DNA of 64,000 nucleotides, from contig NZ_JOCX01000012.1 of the NCBI RefSeq assembly GCF_000717915.1, positions 62,001-126,000 of the forward strand, in the 5' to 3' direction. Positions 36,718 to 46,829 of this stretch are shown one piece after another; the stretch's first letter is position 1, and each line of letters starts with the position of its first letter. The notes beneath the pieces were generated by a model. That model saw only the letters and a list, made by a program, of their open reading frames with translations. It ran no database searches and was not told where the DNA came from. The DNA comes from Streptomyces sp. NRRL S-244 (GTDB lineage Bacteria > Actinomycetota > Actinomycetes > Streptomycetales > Streptomycetaceae). Made by a program: the position numbers and the translations under genes.

Positions 36718-37650
36718 ATGCGTGTGACGCAATCCGGCCTGGACCTCAATCTCCTCGTCGCTCTGGACGTCCTCCTGGAGGAGTCGAGCGTGTCCCGCGC
36801 GGCCGCCCGCCTGCACCTCTCCGAGCCCGCCATGAGCCGCACCCTCGGCCGGATCCGCAAGGCCCTCGGCGACCCCGTGCTCGTGCGCGCCGGGCGGACC
36901 ATGGTCCCGACCCCGCACGCCCTCGCCGTGCACGGCGAGGTCCGGGCCGTCGTGGAACGGGCCCGGGCCCTGTTCCTGAGCGGCGGACAGGTCGACCTGC
37001 CCACCCTCACCCGTACTTTCACGGTGCTGTCCCACGACGCCTTCGCCGCCACCTTCGGGGCCACGCTCTTCTCCCGGGTGGCCCGGGAGGCGCCCGGTGT
37101 ACGGCTGCGCTTCCTGTCGGAGAGCCACGTGGACACCCCGGCGCTGCGCGAGGGCATCGCCGACCTCGAACTCGGCGTCGTGGACAGCGGATCCCCCGAG
37201 GTGCGCGTCGAGCACCTCTTCGACGAGCACATGGTGGGCGTCGCCCGGGCCGGGCACCCGCTGCTGAAGGGCCGGATGACCGCCCGCCGCTTCGCGGCCG
37301 CCGAGCACCTCATCGTCTCCCGGCGCGGCCGGCTGGAGGGCCCCGTGGACGCGGCCCTCGCCCGGCAGGGCCTGTCCCGGCGGGTGGTGGGCAGCGTCGG
37401 CTCCTACCCCGCGTCCCTGTTCCTGCTGCGCGAGAGCGACCTCGTCGGCCTGATCGCCGCTCAGGCCGTGCCGCTCGCCACCGAGCTGGGGCTGGAGGCC
37501 TTCGAGGTGCCGCTCGACCTGCCGACGCTGCCCTTCGGCATCGCCTGGCACCCGCGCCACGACGCCGACCCGGCGCACGCCTGGCTGCGGGGCTGCGCCC
37601 GCGAACTGCTCCCGGCGGTGGCCGGGCACCCCGTACGCCGTACGCACTGA
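36718..37650 (+). CDS. LysR-family regulator (NodD/NahR-like)
   Basis: A 310-residue LysR protein: an N-terminal HTH (LDLNLLVALDVLLEESSVSRAAARLHLSEPAMSRTLGRIR region, residues 8-46) and a periplasmic-binding-like effector domain with LELGVVDSGSPEVRVEHLF. The DLNLL start and SRTLGRIR are typical of the NodD/NahR/SyrM group that answers aromatic or flavonoid-like effectors. It is divergent from the MFS exporter, probably its target. The ATG at 36718 has GGGA just upstream. Confidence 0.92.
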   Translation: MRVTQSGLDLNLLVALDVLLEESSVSRAAARLHLSEPAMSRTLGRIRKALGDPVLVRAGRTMVPTPHALAVHGEVRAVVERARALFLSGGQVDLPTLTRTFTVLSHDAFAATFGATLFSRVAREAPGVRLRFLSESHVDTPALREGIADLELGVVDSGSPEVRVEHLFDEHMVGVARAGHPLLKGRMTARRFAAAEHLIVSRRGRLEGPVDAALARQGLSRRVVGSVGSYPASLFLLRESDLVGLIAAQAVPLATELGLEAFEVPLDLPTLPFGIAWHPRHDADPAHAWLRGCARELLPAVAGHPVRRTH

Positions 37651-37756
37651 CCCGAACGCCTCCCCCGTCCGGGGGACGGGCCGCCGCACCCGACCTGACC
37701 GGCCGCGCTCCGGGGCACCATACGCACGCGTCCCACCCCGCCACGGAAGGCAGAGC

Positions 37757-38683
37757 ATGCGGTTCCAGTACGACACCATCGGCGAGCGTTTCGTGGAGTC
37801 GAAGACCACGGCGGCCTTCGCGGCGGCCGACACCCACACCCTGCTCGGGGCGCTCGACGCGCTCGGCGGGGTGCGCGGGCTCGACACCCTCGACCTGGCC
37901 TGCGGATACGGCTACAACACGCGGCTGCTGGCCCGCGGCGGGGCCCGGCGGGCCGTCGGCGTGGACATCTCCGAGGAGATGATCCGGCTGGCCCGTGCGC
38001 ACGGGGTGATCGGCGGGAACGGCGTGGGCGCGCTGGAGCGCGCGGTGGGTGCGGTACGCCCGGTGGGCGCGGCGGCTTCGGGAGCGCACGAGGACACGGG
38101 GGCGGCCCGCGGCGCGGCGTCCCGCGGTGAGGCCGCGTCCATGGAAGCCGCATCCGCTGAGGCAGCGTCCATCTCAGCCGCGTCCATTGAGACTGCGTCC
38201 ATTGAGGCTGCGTCCATTGAATACGTGGTCGCCGACGCCGCCAAGCTGCCGCAGATGGGCCCCTTCGACCTGGCCACCGCCGTGTACCTGTTCAACTACG
38301 CCGCCGACCGGTCCGCCCTGCACGCCATGTTCCGGTCCATCCGCGCCAACCTGCGCGACGGCGGCCGGCTGCTGGCCATCGTGCCGAACGCCGGCGCGTA
38401 CCCGAACGTCGACTGGTCGCCGTACGGGGTCCGGATCGTCGACCGCGTCCAGGAAGGCGACGCGCCGCTGCTGAAGGCGCAGTTCCTGACCCAGCCCCCG
38501 GCCGACTTCGAGTTCCGCGAATGGGCGCACGCCGACTTCGCCGAGGCCGCCGTCGAGGCGGGCTTCTCCACGGTCGGCTGGCAGCCGAACCGGACCCCGC
38601 CCGCCGACGGCGCGCGCGACGAGGCGTACTGGACCGCCTACCGGGCCTGGCCGATCAGCTCGCTGATGACCTGCACCGCATGA
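37757..38683 (+). CDS. Class I SAM methyltransferase with a repeat insertion
   Basis: A 308-residue methyltransferase. Motif I is LDLACGYGYNT near residue 46, with an acidic residue at GVDISEEM; the next conserved strand, VVADAAKLPQM, comes only near residue 157. Between them lies an insert of about 65 residues that ends in six Ala-Ala-Ser-x-Glu pentapeptides (residues 126-155). The C-terminal part has the usual GGRLLAIVPN strand. The methyl acceptor is unknown. It is a stand-alone gene between lysR and a convergent hydrolase. Confidence 0.85.
   Translation: MRFQYDTIGERFVESKTTAAFAAADTHTLLGALDALGGVRGLDTLDLACGYGYNTRLLARGGARRAVGVDISEEMIRLARAHGVIGGNGVGALERAVGAVRPVGAAASGAHEDTGAARGAASRGEAASMEAASAEAASISAASIETASIEAASIEYVVADAAKLPQMGPFDLATAVYLFNYAADRSALHAMFRSIRANLRDGGRLLAIVPNAGAYPNVDWSPYGVRIVDRVQEGDAPLLKAQFLTQPPADFEFREWAHADFAEAAVEAGFSTVGWQPNRTPPADGARDEAYWTAYRAWPISSLMTCTA
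38132..38221 (+). repeat. Six 15-bp in-frame repeats in the methyltransferase gene
   Basis: Six consecutive units close to GCCGCGTCCATTGAG encode A-A-S-(I/M/A)-(E/S). Units 4 to 6 are nearly identical, units 1 to 3 more diverged. The unit is a multiple of three, so copy number can change without breaking the frame. Confidence 0.9.
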
Positions 38684-38749
38684 CGGCCCCCACCCCGGCC
38701 CGCGCCCCGGCCCGCCCGGCGGCCCGCACCCCGGCCCGCCCGCCCGGCC

Positions 38750-39658
38750 TCAGTCGTCGGCGGCGGACCTGATCAGCTCCACGATCCGGTCCCGGGCCGC
38801 CCGCCCCTCCGGCACCGGCAGCAGCGGGTACCCGTGCGGCAGCCCCGGCTCCTCGTGGAACTCCACCTCGACCCCGTCCGCACGGGCGCGGCTGAGCAGC
38901 TCCCGGCTGTCGGTGGTCAGCACGTCCCGGGTTCCGGTGAACACCGTCAGCGGCGCCAGCCCCGCGAACGCCCCGTGCAGGGGGCTCACCCGCGGGTCGT
39001 CGGTGGCCAGCGTGCCCGCGTACAGCCGGCCCGCCTCCAGCAGCCCCGGCCGGGCCTGGAGCGGGTCGGCCGCCTCGATGGCCGCCTGGTCGGGGTGGCT
39101 CATGGTCAGGTCGAGCCAGGGCGAGATCAGTACGATCCGCGAGGGCTGGGCCCCCGTACGGTCGCGCAGGCGCTGGGCGGCGGCCAGCGCCAGCCCCGCT
39201 CCCGCGGCGTCCCCGACGAGCACCGTGCCGCCCGCTCCGCCGCTCGCGATCAGCCCGCTGAGCAGGTCCGCGGCCACCGGCACCGTCCGGTCGGCGGTTC
39301 CGCGCGGGGCAAGTATGTACGCCGGTACGACGACGCGGGCCCGCGCCTCCGTGACCAGGGTCCGGATCATCGACCAGTGCGGCCGGACCAGCTCGTTGAT
39401 GTACCCGCCGCCGTGCACGTACAGCACCTGGGCCGCGGGCTCGATCCCGCGCGGCGAGGCGTCGTACACCGGCCAGGCACCGACGAAGGTGCGGGAGACG
39501 TCTGCGACCCGGCCCAGCGAGCGCGGCGGCAAGTGCGACGCCGGCCGGCGGGCCGTCTCCGCCACGCGTGCGCGTACCGCCTCGGCACTCGCGAACCGTC
39601 TTCGCCGCCCCGCCGCGATCAGCGCGACCGACAGCGCCCTGCTGCGCAGACTCGGCAC
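38750..39658 (-). CDS. Lipase/esterase-like alpha/beta hydrolase lacking the nucleophile Ser
   Basis: A 302-residue protein of the hormone-sensitive-lipase family. The oxyanion-hole motif YVHGGGYINE and the C-terminal PLPHGYPLLPV-like His region (GLPHGYP) are intact, and FTGTRDVLTTDS holds the acid. The nucleophile motif, normally GDSAG, reads GDAAGAG: Ala151 replaces the catalytic Ser. The codon is GCC on the coding strand. It may be an inactive homologue or use another chemistry. I chose the GTG at 39658 with GGAGGTGA 5 bases upstream. Confidence 0.85.
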   Translation of the reverse strand: MPSLRSRALSVALIAAGRRRRFASAEAVRARVAETARRPASHLPPRSLGRVADVSRTFVGAWPVYDASPRGIEPAAQVLYVHGGGYINELVRPHWSMIRTLVTEARARVVVPAYILAPRGTADRTVPVAADLLSGLIASGGAGGTVLVGDAAGAGLALAAAQRLRDRTGAQPSRIVLISPWLDLTMSHPDQAAIEAADPLQARPGLLEAGRLYAGTLATDDPRVSPLHGAFAGLAPLTVFTGTRDVLTTDSRELLSRARADGVEVEFHEEPGLPHGYPLLPVPEGRAARDRIVELIRSAADD

Positions 39659-39873
39659 GCCCCTCACCTCCCCATTCCCTGCCCCGGCCGCGGGCCCCTG
39701 CCCAGGCCACAGCCCTTCACGTGAGGAGCATAGGCGTGAAGCTGGGCTGTCGACCCGCTTAAGAAATCCTCGATGGACTGATCACCTCCGCGCTCGGCAG
39801 ATTGGTGCCTGTCGATACGTCGCACCCGCACCAGTGGTTGCAACGCCCCCTCCGCATGCCTGGAGCCACCCCC

Positions 39874-40902
39874 ATGAAGGCACTCGTCAAGCACAAGGCC
39901 GAGCCCGGGCTGTGGCTCATGGACGTCCCGGAGCCCGAGTACGGCGCCGGCGACGTGCTGATCAAGGTGCTGCGCACCGGCATCTGCGGCACGGACCTGC
40001 ACATCCGCTCCTGGGACGGCTGGGCGCAGGGCGCGGTCAAGACCCCGCTGGTGCTCGGCCACGAGTTCGTGGGCGAAGTCGCCGCGCTCGGCGCTGACGT
40101 CCGGGACATCGAGATCGGCGCGCTGGTCAGCGGCGAGGGCCACCTGGTGTGCGGCAAGTGCCGCAACTGCCTGGCCGGGCGCCGCCACCTGTGCCGCAGC
40201 ACGGTCGGCCTCGGCGTCGGGCGCGACGGCGCGTTCGCCGAGTACGTCGTCCTGCCCGCGCAGAACGTGTGGGTGCACCGGACCGCCGTGGACCTGGACG
40301 TGGCGGCGATCTTCGACCCGTTCGGCAACGCCGTGCACACGGCGCTGTCGTTCCCGCTGGTCGGCGAGGACGTACTGATCACGGGCGCGGGCCCGATCGG
40401 CATCATGGCGGCGGCCGTGGCCAAGCACGCCGGTGCGCGCAACGTCGTCATCACCGACGTCAGCCCCGAGCGCCTGGAGATCGCCCGCAAGGCCGGCGCC
40501 ACGCTCGCGCTCGACGTCTCGAAGGCGACGATCGCCGACGCGCAGGCGCAGCTGGGCCTGCGCGAGGGCTTCGACATCGGCCTGGAGATGTCCGGCCGCG
40601 GCGAGGCCATGCGCGACATGATCGACAACATGACGCACGGCGGCCGGATCGCCATGCTGGGCCTCCCGGCGCAGGAGTTCCCGGTGGACTGGGCGAAGGT
40701 CGTCACCTCGATGATCACGATCAAGGGCATCTACGGCCGCGAGATGTTCGAGACCTGGTACGCGATGACGGTGCTGCTGGAGGGCGGGCTCGACCTCAGC
40801 CCGGTCATCACCGGCCGCTACTCGCACCGCGACTTCGAGGCCGCGTTCGACGAGGCGGCCACCGCCCGCAGCGGCAAGATCATCCTGGACTGGACGGCGT
40901 AA
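39874..40902 (+). CDS. tdh: L-threonine 3-dehydrogenase
   Basis: A 342-residue zinc-dependent medium-chain dehydrogenase, the usual length for Tdh. It has the catalytic zinc site around [15 protein letters not shown] and GHEFVGEV, a structural zinc site with Cys in [14 protein letters not shown], and the NAD fold [11 protein letters not shown]. It oxidises threonine to 2-amino-3-ketobutyrate. GGAG precedes the ATG at 39874. The next gene, kbl, encodes the next enzyme, which fixes the assignment. Confidence 0.97.
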   Translation: MKALVKHKAEPGLWLMDVPEPEYGAGDVLIKVLRTGICGTDLHIRSWDGWAQGAVKTPLVLGHEFVGEVAALGADVRDIEIGALVSGEGHLVCGKCRNCLAGRRHLCRSTVGLGVGRDGAFAEYVVLPAQNVWVHRTAVDLDVAAIFDPFGNAVHTALSFPLVGEDVLITGAGPIGIMAAAVAKHAGARNVVITDVSPERLEIARKAGATLALDVSKATIADAQAQLGLREGFDIGLEMSGRGEAMRDMIDNMTHGGRIAMLGLPAQEFPVDWAKVVTSMITIKGIYGREMFETWYAMTVLLEGGLDLSPVITGRYSHRDFEAAFDEAATARSGKIILDWTA

Positions 40903-41081
40903 CGGCCCTTCCGGCCTCCGGACGGGAACCGGAACCGGAGGGCGCACCGGCCCACCGTTCCTCCCGTTCCTCCCCGCCTCCGTCCCACCGAACCATCTCC
41001 CTCCGGCCGGGCCCCGCCCACCCTCCCCCCTCCGCGGGGCCCGGCCCCCTTCGTCCGCCGCACAAGGAGAAGCCGAAGCCC

Positions 41082-42290
<1,209 letters not shown>

Positions 42291-42331
42291 GGGCGGGTCG
42301 GGAGGCGCGCTCCACCTGCGAGAATGGTGGG

Positions 42332-43246
42332 GTGATCGACCCCCGCCGGCTGCGCATCCTGCGGGCCGTGGCGGACCACCGTACGGTGACCGCCGCGGCC
42401 GCAGCCCTGTACCTCACCCCCTCCGCCGTCTCCCAGCAGCTCGCGGCGCTGGAACAGGAGACCGGACACGCGCTGCTGACCCGCAGCGGTCGCGGCGTAC
42501 GGCTGACGGCGGCCGGCGAGATCCTGCTCGGGCACGCCCACGAGGTCCTCGCCCAGCTGGAGCGCGCCGAAGCCGAGCTCGCGGCCTACGCGGGAGGCAC
42601 GGCGGGCGAGGTGACGGTGGCCGCCTTCGCGACCGGCATCGCCGAGGTCCTCGCCCCGGCGATCGCCCGCCTGGCCCGCGAGCACCCGGGCATCCGGCTG
42701 CGCGTACGGGACGCGGAAGGCGATCAGAGCCTGCCCCTGCTCCTCGACGGCGAGGCCGACCTCGCGCTGGCCGTCGAATACCGCGGCGCCCCGGGCGCCG
42801 ACGACGGCCGCCTGTCGGTCCTGCCGCTGTACGCGGAACCCTTCGACGCGGTGCTCCCCTCGGGGCACGCCCTGGCCGACCTCCCCGAGGTCCCGCTGGC
42901 GGACCTCTCCGGCGCGGACTGGGTGGGTCAGTACCCCGGGAACCCGTGCCACGACGTGACGCTGCTCGCCTGCGAACTGGCCGGCTTCCAGCCCCGGTTC
43001 GTGCACTCCTCGGACGATTTCCGCGCCGTGACCGCCCTGGTGGGCGCCGGGGCGGGGGTGGCTCTGGTCCCGCGCTCGGCGCTGCGCGGCATGGACCTCA
43101 AGGAGGTCCAGGTCCGCCCGGTGTCGGGTGCGCCGCCCACCCGGAGGGTCTTCGCCGCGACCCGCCGGGGAGCGGAGTCCCACCCCCTGATCGCCCCGAT
43201 CCTGGCAGCCCTGTCGGAGGAGGCGGGACGCCTGCCGACGCACTGA
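42332..43246 (+). CDS. LysR-family regulator
   Basis: A 304-residue LysR protein with an N-terminal HTH (DPRRLRILRAVADHRTVTAAA, TPSAVSQQLAALEQE) and an effector domain with ADLALAVEYRG. It begins at a GTG 41 bases after the kbl stop and may be transcribed with tdh-kbl, but a role in threonine catabolism is only inferred from position. Confidence 0.9.
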   Translation: MIDPRRLRILRAVADHRTVTAAAAALYLTPSAVSQQLAALEQETGHALLTRSGRGVRLTAAGEILLGHAHEVLAQLERAEAELAAYAGGTAGEVTVAAFATGIAEVLAPAIARLAREHPGIRLRVRDAEGDQSLPLLLDGEADLALAVEYRGAPGADDGRLSVLPLYAEPFDAVLPSGHALADLPEVPLADLSGADWVGQYPGNPCHDVTLLACELAGFQPRFVHSSDDFRAVTALVGAGAGVALVPRSALRGMDLKEVQVRPVSGAPPTRRVFAATRRGAESHPLIAPILAALSEEAGRLPTH

Positions 43247-43247
43247 G

Positions 43248-43277
43248 GGCGGCGCGGTGCGGGGCGGCGCGGTGCGG
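43248..43277. repeat. Two 15-bp GGCGGCGCGGTGCGG units
   Basis: Two exact tandem copies follow the lysR stop directly. They lie in the 93-base gap before the convergent deoR gene. Confidence 0.8.
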
Positions 43278-43321
43278 CGCATTGCGGCGCGTGATGTGGG
43301 CCGGTCGGCTCGGCGTCGAAG

Positions 43322-43351
43322 CGCCTACACCCTCCGCGCCTACACCCTCCG
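43322..43351. repeat. Exact 15-bp tandem repeat at the deoR stop codon
   Basis: CGCCTACACCCTCCG occurs at 43322-43336 and 43337-43351. The second copy includes the TAG stop (minus strand) of the deoR gene; the first repeats the stop and the last codons. Confidence 0.85.
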
Positions 43352-44128
43352 CACCTCCACCCCCGCCGCCTCGAACTCTGCCGCGACCCGGTCCGGGAGG
43401 GCCGTGTCCGTCACCAGGACGTCCACCGACCGCGTCGGGCAGATGCGGGCGAAGGCGCGGACCCCGAGTTTGCTGGAGTCCGCCGCGATCACCACCCGGC
43501 GGGCCCGCTCGCACAGGAGACGGTTCATCGCCGCCTCGTCCTCGTGGCGGGTCGCCGCGCCGTCCGCCGGGTCGAACGCGTCCACGCCGACCACCGCCGT
43601 GTCCATCGTCAGCTGGCCCAGGACCTGCTGGGCGAGCGGGCCCGTCAGCTCGTACGACTGGGGGCGGGCCACCCCGCCCGTCAGGACGATCTTGAACTGC
43701 GGTCTGATGACGAGCTCGCCCGCGATGTTGAGCGCGTTGGTCACCACCGTCAGCGCCGGCGTGCCCGCCGCCAGGTCCGGGCGGCCGGCCAGGGCGCGGG
43801 CCACCTCCGTGGTCGTGGTGCCGCCCGTCAGGCCGACCACCTCGCCCGGGGTGATCAGCTCCGCCACCGCCTCGCTGATCCGGTGCTTCTCCGCCGCGCG
43901 GCGCGAGGTGCGGTAGCGCAGCGGGAGTTCGTACGAGACGCCGTGCACCACCGCCCCGCCGCGCGTGCGGATCAGCAGCTGCTGCTCGGCCAGCCGGTCG
44001 AGGTCGCGGCGGACGGTCGCGGCGGACACGCCGAGGGCCTCCGCCGTCGGCTCGACCTCCAGCTCGCCCCGCTCGACCAGCAGATCCAGCAGCGTCTGCC
44101 AGCGCTCCTTGCGGGTCATGGTCCCCAC
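43340..44128 (-). CDS. DeoR-family repressor (AgaR-like)
   Basis: A 262-residue repressor. The N-terminal HTH is RKERWQTLLDLLVERGELEV, then LGVSAATVRRDLDRL; the C-terminal sugar-phosphate sensor domain has TGGTTTTEVARAL and AADSSKLG. It is divergent from genes for a SIS-domain protein and a class II aldolase, as in AgaR loci for amino-sugar use. Two 18-bp direct repeats lie in the intergenic region, one only a few bases from its start, which points to autorepression. Confidence 0.92.
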   Translation of the reverse strand: MGTMTRKERWQTLLDLLVERGELEVEPTAEALGVSAATVRRDLDRLAEQQLLIRTRGGAVVHGVSYELPLRYRTSRRAAEKHRISEAVAELITPGEVVGLTGGTTTTEVARALAGRPDLAAGTPALTVVTNALNIAGELVIRPQFKIVLTGGVARPQSYELTGPLAQQVLGQLTMDTAVVGVDAFDPADGAATRHEDEAAMNRLLCERARRVVIAADSSKLGVRAFARICPTRSVDVLVTDTALPDRVAAEFEAAGVEVRRV

Positions 44129-44131
44129 GGC

Positions 44132-44149
44132 GATCGACCCCCTCGGGTG
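44132..44149. promoter_or_regulatory. DeoR operator, direct repeat copy 1
   Basis: GATCGACCCCCTCGGGTG lies 4 bases upstream of the deoR start. It differs at one of 18 bases from copy 2, whose start is 54 bases away. Confidence 0.6.
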
Positions 44150-44185
44150 TGCTCCATCGGCCTACGCGTCGACATTAACCCAGGA

Positions 44186-44203
44186 GATCAACCCCCTCGG
44201 GTG
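44186..44203. promoter_or_regulatory. DeoR operator, direct repeat copy 2
   Basis: GATCAACCCCCTCGGGTG lies 67 bases upstream of the SIS gene start, in the same orientation as copy 1. The pair probably allows the repressor to control both divergent transcripts. Confidence 0.6.
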
Positions 44204-44269
44204 CTTGAAGTTGCGTGAAAAGGGCCGCTACCTTGCAGGAAACTGCACCCACCACGCCAGGGAGCCGCC

Positions 44270-45172
44270 ATGAGCCACGTCGCGTACGAGTTGGGCACGC
44301 AGCCCGAGTGCTGGGAGCGGGCCGCCGAACTGGCCCCGGCCCACGGGGCATTGCTGCCGCAGCCGGGGGAGCGTACCGCGATCGTCGGGTGCGGGACCTC
44401 GTACTACATGGCCCAGGCGGCCGCCGCCCTGCGCGAGGAGGTGGGGCAGGGGGAGACCGACGCCTTCCCCGCCTCGGAGTTCCCCCTGCACCGCCGCTAC
44501 GACCGGGTCGTCGCGCTCACCCGGTCCGGCACCACCACCGAGGTGCTCGACCTGCTGGCCGGGCTGCGGGACACCGGGGTGCGTACGACCGCCGTCATCG
44601 GGGACCCGGCGACCCCGGTGATGACCCTCGCCGACGAGCTCGTCGTCCTCGACTTCGCCGACGAGCAGTCCGTCGTGCAGACCCGCTTCGCGACCACCGC
44701 CCTGACCCTGCTGCGCGCCCACTTCGGCCGGCACACCCCCGCCGTCGTCGCCGACGCCCGGACCGCGCTCGCCGAACCGCTGCCCGAACAGGCGGCCAAC
44801 CGAGGGCAGTTCACCTTCCTCGGCCGCGGCTGGAGCGTGGGCCTCGCGCACGAGGCCGCGCTGAAGATGCGCGAGGCCTCCCTCTCCTGGTCCGAGTCGT
44901 ATCCGGCGATGGAGTACCGGCACGGCCCGATCAGCGTCACCGGGCCCGGCACCCTCACCTGGTCGCTCGACGAGGCCCCCGAGGGGCTCGCCGATCAGGT
45001 GCGGGCCACCGGCGGCCAGTGGGTGCCCGGCCGGCTCGACCCGCTCGCCGAGCTGGTACGGATCCACCGGCTGGCGCTCGCCGTGGCGGCCCACCAGGAC
45101 CTCGATCCGGACCGGCCGCGGAACCTGACCCGCTCGGTGATCCTCACCGCCGGTGAGGAGGCGGTCCGATGA
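44270..45172 (+). CDS. SIS-domain sugar isomerase/deaminase (AgaS-like)
   Basis: A 300-residue protein with two sugar-isomerase (SIS) domains. Phosphosugar-binding loops are visible in VGCGTSYYMAQAA and TRSGTTTEVLDLL, and the second domain has FLGRGWSVGLAHEAALKMREA. It resembles the glucosamine-6-phosphate synthase isomerase half and AgaS-type galactosamine-6-phosphate deaminase/isomerases. Its stop overlaps the start of the aldolase gene by 4 bases. The exact amino-sugar substrate is not known. Confidence 0.9.
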   Translation: MSHVAYELGTQPECWERAAELAPAHGALLPQPGERTAIVGCGTSYYMAQAAAALREEVGQGETDAFPASEFPLHRRYDRVVALTRSGTTTEVLDLLAGLRDTGVRTTAVIGDPATPVMTLADELVVLDFADEQSVVQTRFATTALTLLRAHFGRHTPAVVADARTALAEPLPEQAANRGQFTFLGRGWSVGLAHEAALKMREASLSWSESYPAMEYRHGPISVTGPGTLTWSLDEAPEGLADQVRATGGQWVPGRLDPLAELVRIHRLALAVAAHQDLDPDRPRNLTRSVILTAGEEAVR

Positions 45173-46005
45173 GCCTCGTCTCCGCCGGGACGCTCGTCCT
45201 CGACGCGGCCGCGGCGGGCCGCGCCGTCGCCGCGTTCAACATCATCACGCTGGAGCACGCCGAGGCCGTCGTCGCCGGGGCGGAACGGGCGGGCCTGCCC
45301 GTCATCCTCCAACTCAGCGAGAACGCCGTGAAGTTCCGCGGCGGAGCGCTGCTGCCGATCTCACGCGCCGCCGCCGCGTGCGCGGAGGCCGCCGGGATCC
45401 CGGTCGGCCTGCACCTGGACCACGTCAAGAGCCCCGACCTGCTCCGGCGGGCCGCGGACGCCGGGTTCAGCTCGGTGATGTACGACGCCGCGCAGCTGCC
45501 GTACGCGGAGAACCTGGAGGCCACCCGCTCCGCGGCCGACTGGGCGCACGCCAACGGTCTGTGGGTCGAGGCCGAGCTGGGCGAGGTGGGCGGGAAGAAC
45601 GGCGCCGCGCCGCTGGACCCGCACGCGCCGGGTGCCCGTACGGATCCGGACGAGGCCCGGCGGTTCGTGGCCGACTCGGGCGTCGACGCGCTGGCCGTGG
45701 CGATCGGCAGCAGCCACGCGATGACCCGCCGTACCGCCGAGCTGGACCACGCGCTGCTGGCGCGCCTGGCCAAGACCGTGGACGTGCCGCTGGTGCTCCA
45801 CGGCTCCTCGGGGCTGCCGGACGCGGAACTCGCGGCGGCGGTGGCGGGCGGCATCCGCAAGGTCAACATCGGCACCGCGCTGAACCTGGCCATGACGGAG
45901 GCGATCCGCACCCACCTGACCCCGGCGGACCCCCGGCCGTACCTGACGGCGGCCCGTACCGCGATGGCGGCGACGGCCGAGGCGATGATCACGGCGCTGA
46001 ACTGA
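45169..46005 (+). CDS. Class II ketose-bisphosphate aldolase (KbaY/GatY/FbaA family)
   Basis: A 278-residue zinc aldolase. Zinc and catalytic residues appear in GLHLDHVKSPDL, the Glu in VEAELGEVGGK, the His in GSSHAM and the His in LHGSSGL. In a gene pair with an AgaS-like protein and an AgaR-like repressor, the natural substrate would be tagatose-1,6-bisphosphate or a related ketose phosphate. Fructose-bisphosphate aldolase activity is an alternative. It overlaps the SIS gene by 4 bases. Confidence 0.9.
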   Translation: MSLVSAGTLVLDAAAAGRAVAAFNIITLEHAEAVVAGAERAGLPVILQLSENAVKFRGGALLPISRAAAACAEAAGIPVGLHLDHVKSPDLLRRAADAGFSSVMYDAAQLPYAENLEATRSAADWAHANGLWVEAELGEVGGKNGAAPLDPHAPGARTDPDEARRFVADSGVDALAVAIGSSHAMTRRTAELDHALLARLAKTVDVPLVLHGSSGLPDAELAAAVAGGIRKVNIGTALNLAMTEAIRTHLTPADPRPYLTAARTAMAATAEAMITALN

Positions 46006-46022
46006 CGGCGGGGCGGGGCCCG

Positions 46023-46829
46023 TCAGCGGGGGCCGGCCGGCGGTGGGACGAGCCGGGCCTGGTGGCACGTGAGGGCGTGCCAGCGGGCCCGGTCCGGTGT
46101 GGCGCCCGGCTCCAGCGTGCGGCGGGCCTCGATCGCGGTGACGTGGCGGTCGGTGGACAGGCACAGGAGGACGAACAGGGCGGTGTGCGTGGGCTCGACG
46201 GTCTCGTCGTAGTACCACTCGGCCGAGACGGTCCGCCGGTCGGCCAGGAAGGGCCGCTGGAGGAAGTCCTGCACGTCGAGGGGGAAGTGCCCGAGCACCC
46301 CCTGCGCCTCCGGCGGGTCCAGCACCAGCCGTTCCACCGGTGCGCCGGGACGGCCGGGCGCCGCGGCCGGGCCGCCGCCCGCCTGCGGCGGACGCGCGTC
46401 GAAGGAACGGGTCCGCAGTGAGCCGGGCTCCACCCGGACCCGCTCGCCCCGGTGCTCCTGCGCCCTGCCGCCCCGGTACACCGGCTGGACCCGGCACAGG
46501 CCCCGGTCTCCCAGCACCAGCGCGAACGGGGCGCCGTCGGCGTAGACCCGGGCCCACCACACCAGGGACCGGCCGGCCTTCTCCAGCGTCCTGGTCCGTA
46601 CGTCGTCCGGCAGCAGCTCCCAGGAGCGCAGGCGGTCGGGGGTCTCGGGGTCGGTGGGCAGCGCACCCGGCTCGTGGATCTGGGTCACGCCCGAGGAGTC
46701 CTCGGCCCGGCCGCCGGGCAGCCGGTCCTGACGCCCCGGCAGCTGGTCCTGACGCCCCGGCATCCGGTCCCGGTGCTCCGGCAGCCGGTCCCGCCCGGCG
46801 AATTCCCGCTCCCAGGCCTGCTCGTCCAC
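46023..46829 (-). CDS. Hypothetical protein with a short heptad repeat
   Basis: A 268-residue soluble protein I do not recognise. The first 50 residues contain about four Asp-Arg-Leu-Pro-Gly-Arg-Gln-like heptads. The remainder is Trp- and Arg-rich (RSLVWWARVYADGAPF, LVLGDRGLCRVQPVYRGG, SAEWYYDETVEP). I chose the GTG at 46829 with GGGGGGA upstream; a longer frame to 46949 is possible but would reach the KstR-like box. It converges on the aldolase gene. Confidence 0.6.
   Translation of the reverse strand: MDEQAWEREFAGRDRLPEHRDRMPGRQDQLPGRQDRLPGGRAEDSSGVTQIHEPGALPTDPETPDRLRSWELLPDDVRTRTLEKAGRSLVWWARVYADGAPFALVLGDRGLCRVQPVYRGGRAQEHRGERVRVEPGSLRTRSFDARPPQAGGGPAAAPGRPGAPVERLVLDPPEAQGVLGHFPLDVQDFLQRPFLADRRTVSAEWYYDETVEPTHTALFVLLCLSTDRHVTAIEARRTLEPGATPDRARWHALTCHQARLVPPPAGPR
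46715..46797 (-). repeat. Four degenerate 21-bp repeats in the hypothetical gene
   Basis: Units of the type CCCGGCAGCCGGTCCTGACG (plus strand) encode DRLPGRQ-like heptads near the protein's N-terminus. The unit keeps the frame. Confidence 0.7.

Noticed and set aside
37912..38295. A minus-strand protein rich in Met-Asp-Ala-Ala-Ser repeats
   Set aside because: It is the antisense reading of the pentapeptide repeats inside the methyltransferase gene and has no start signal of its own.
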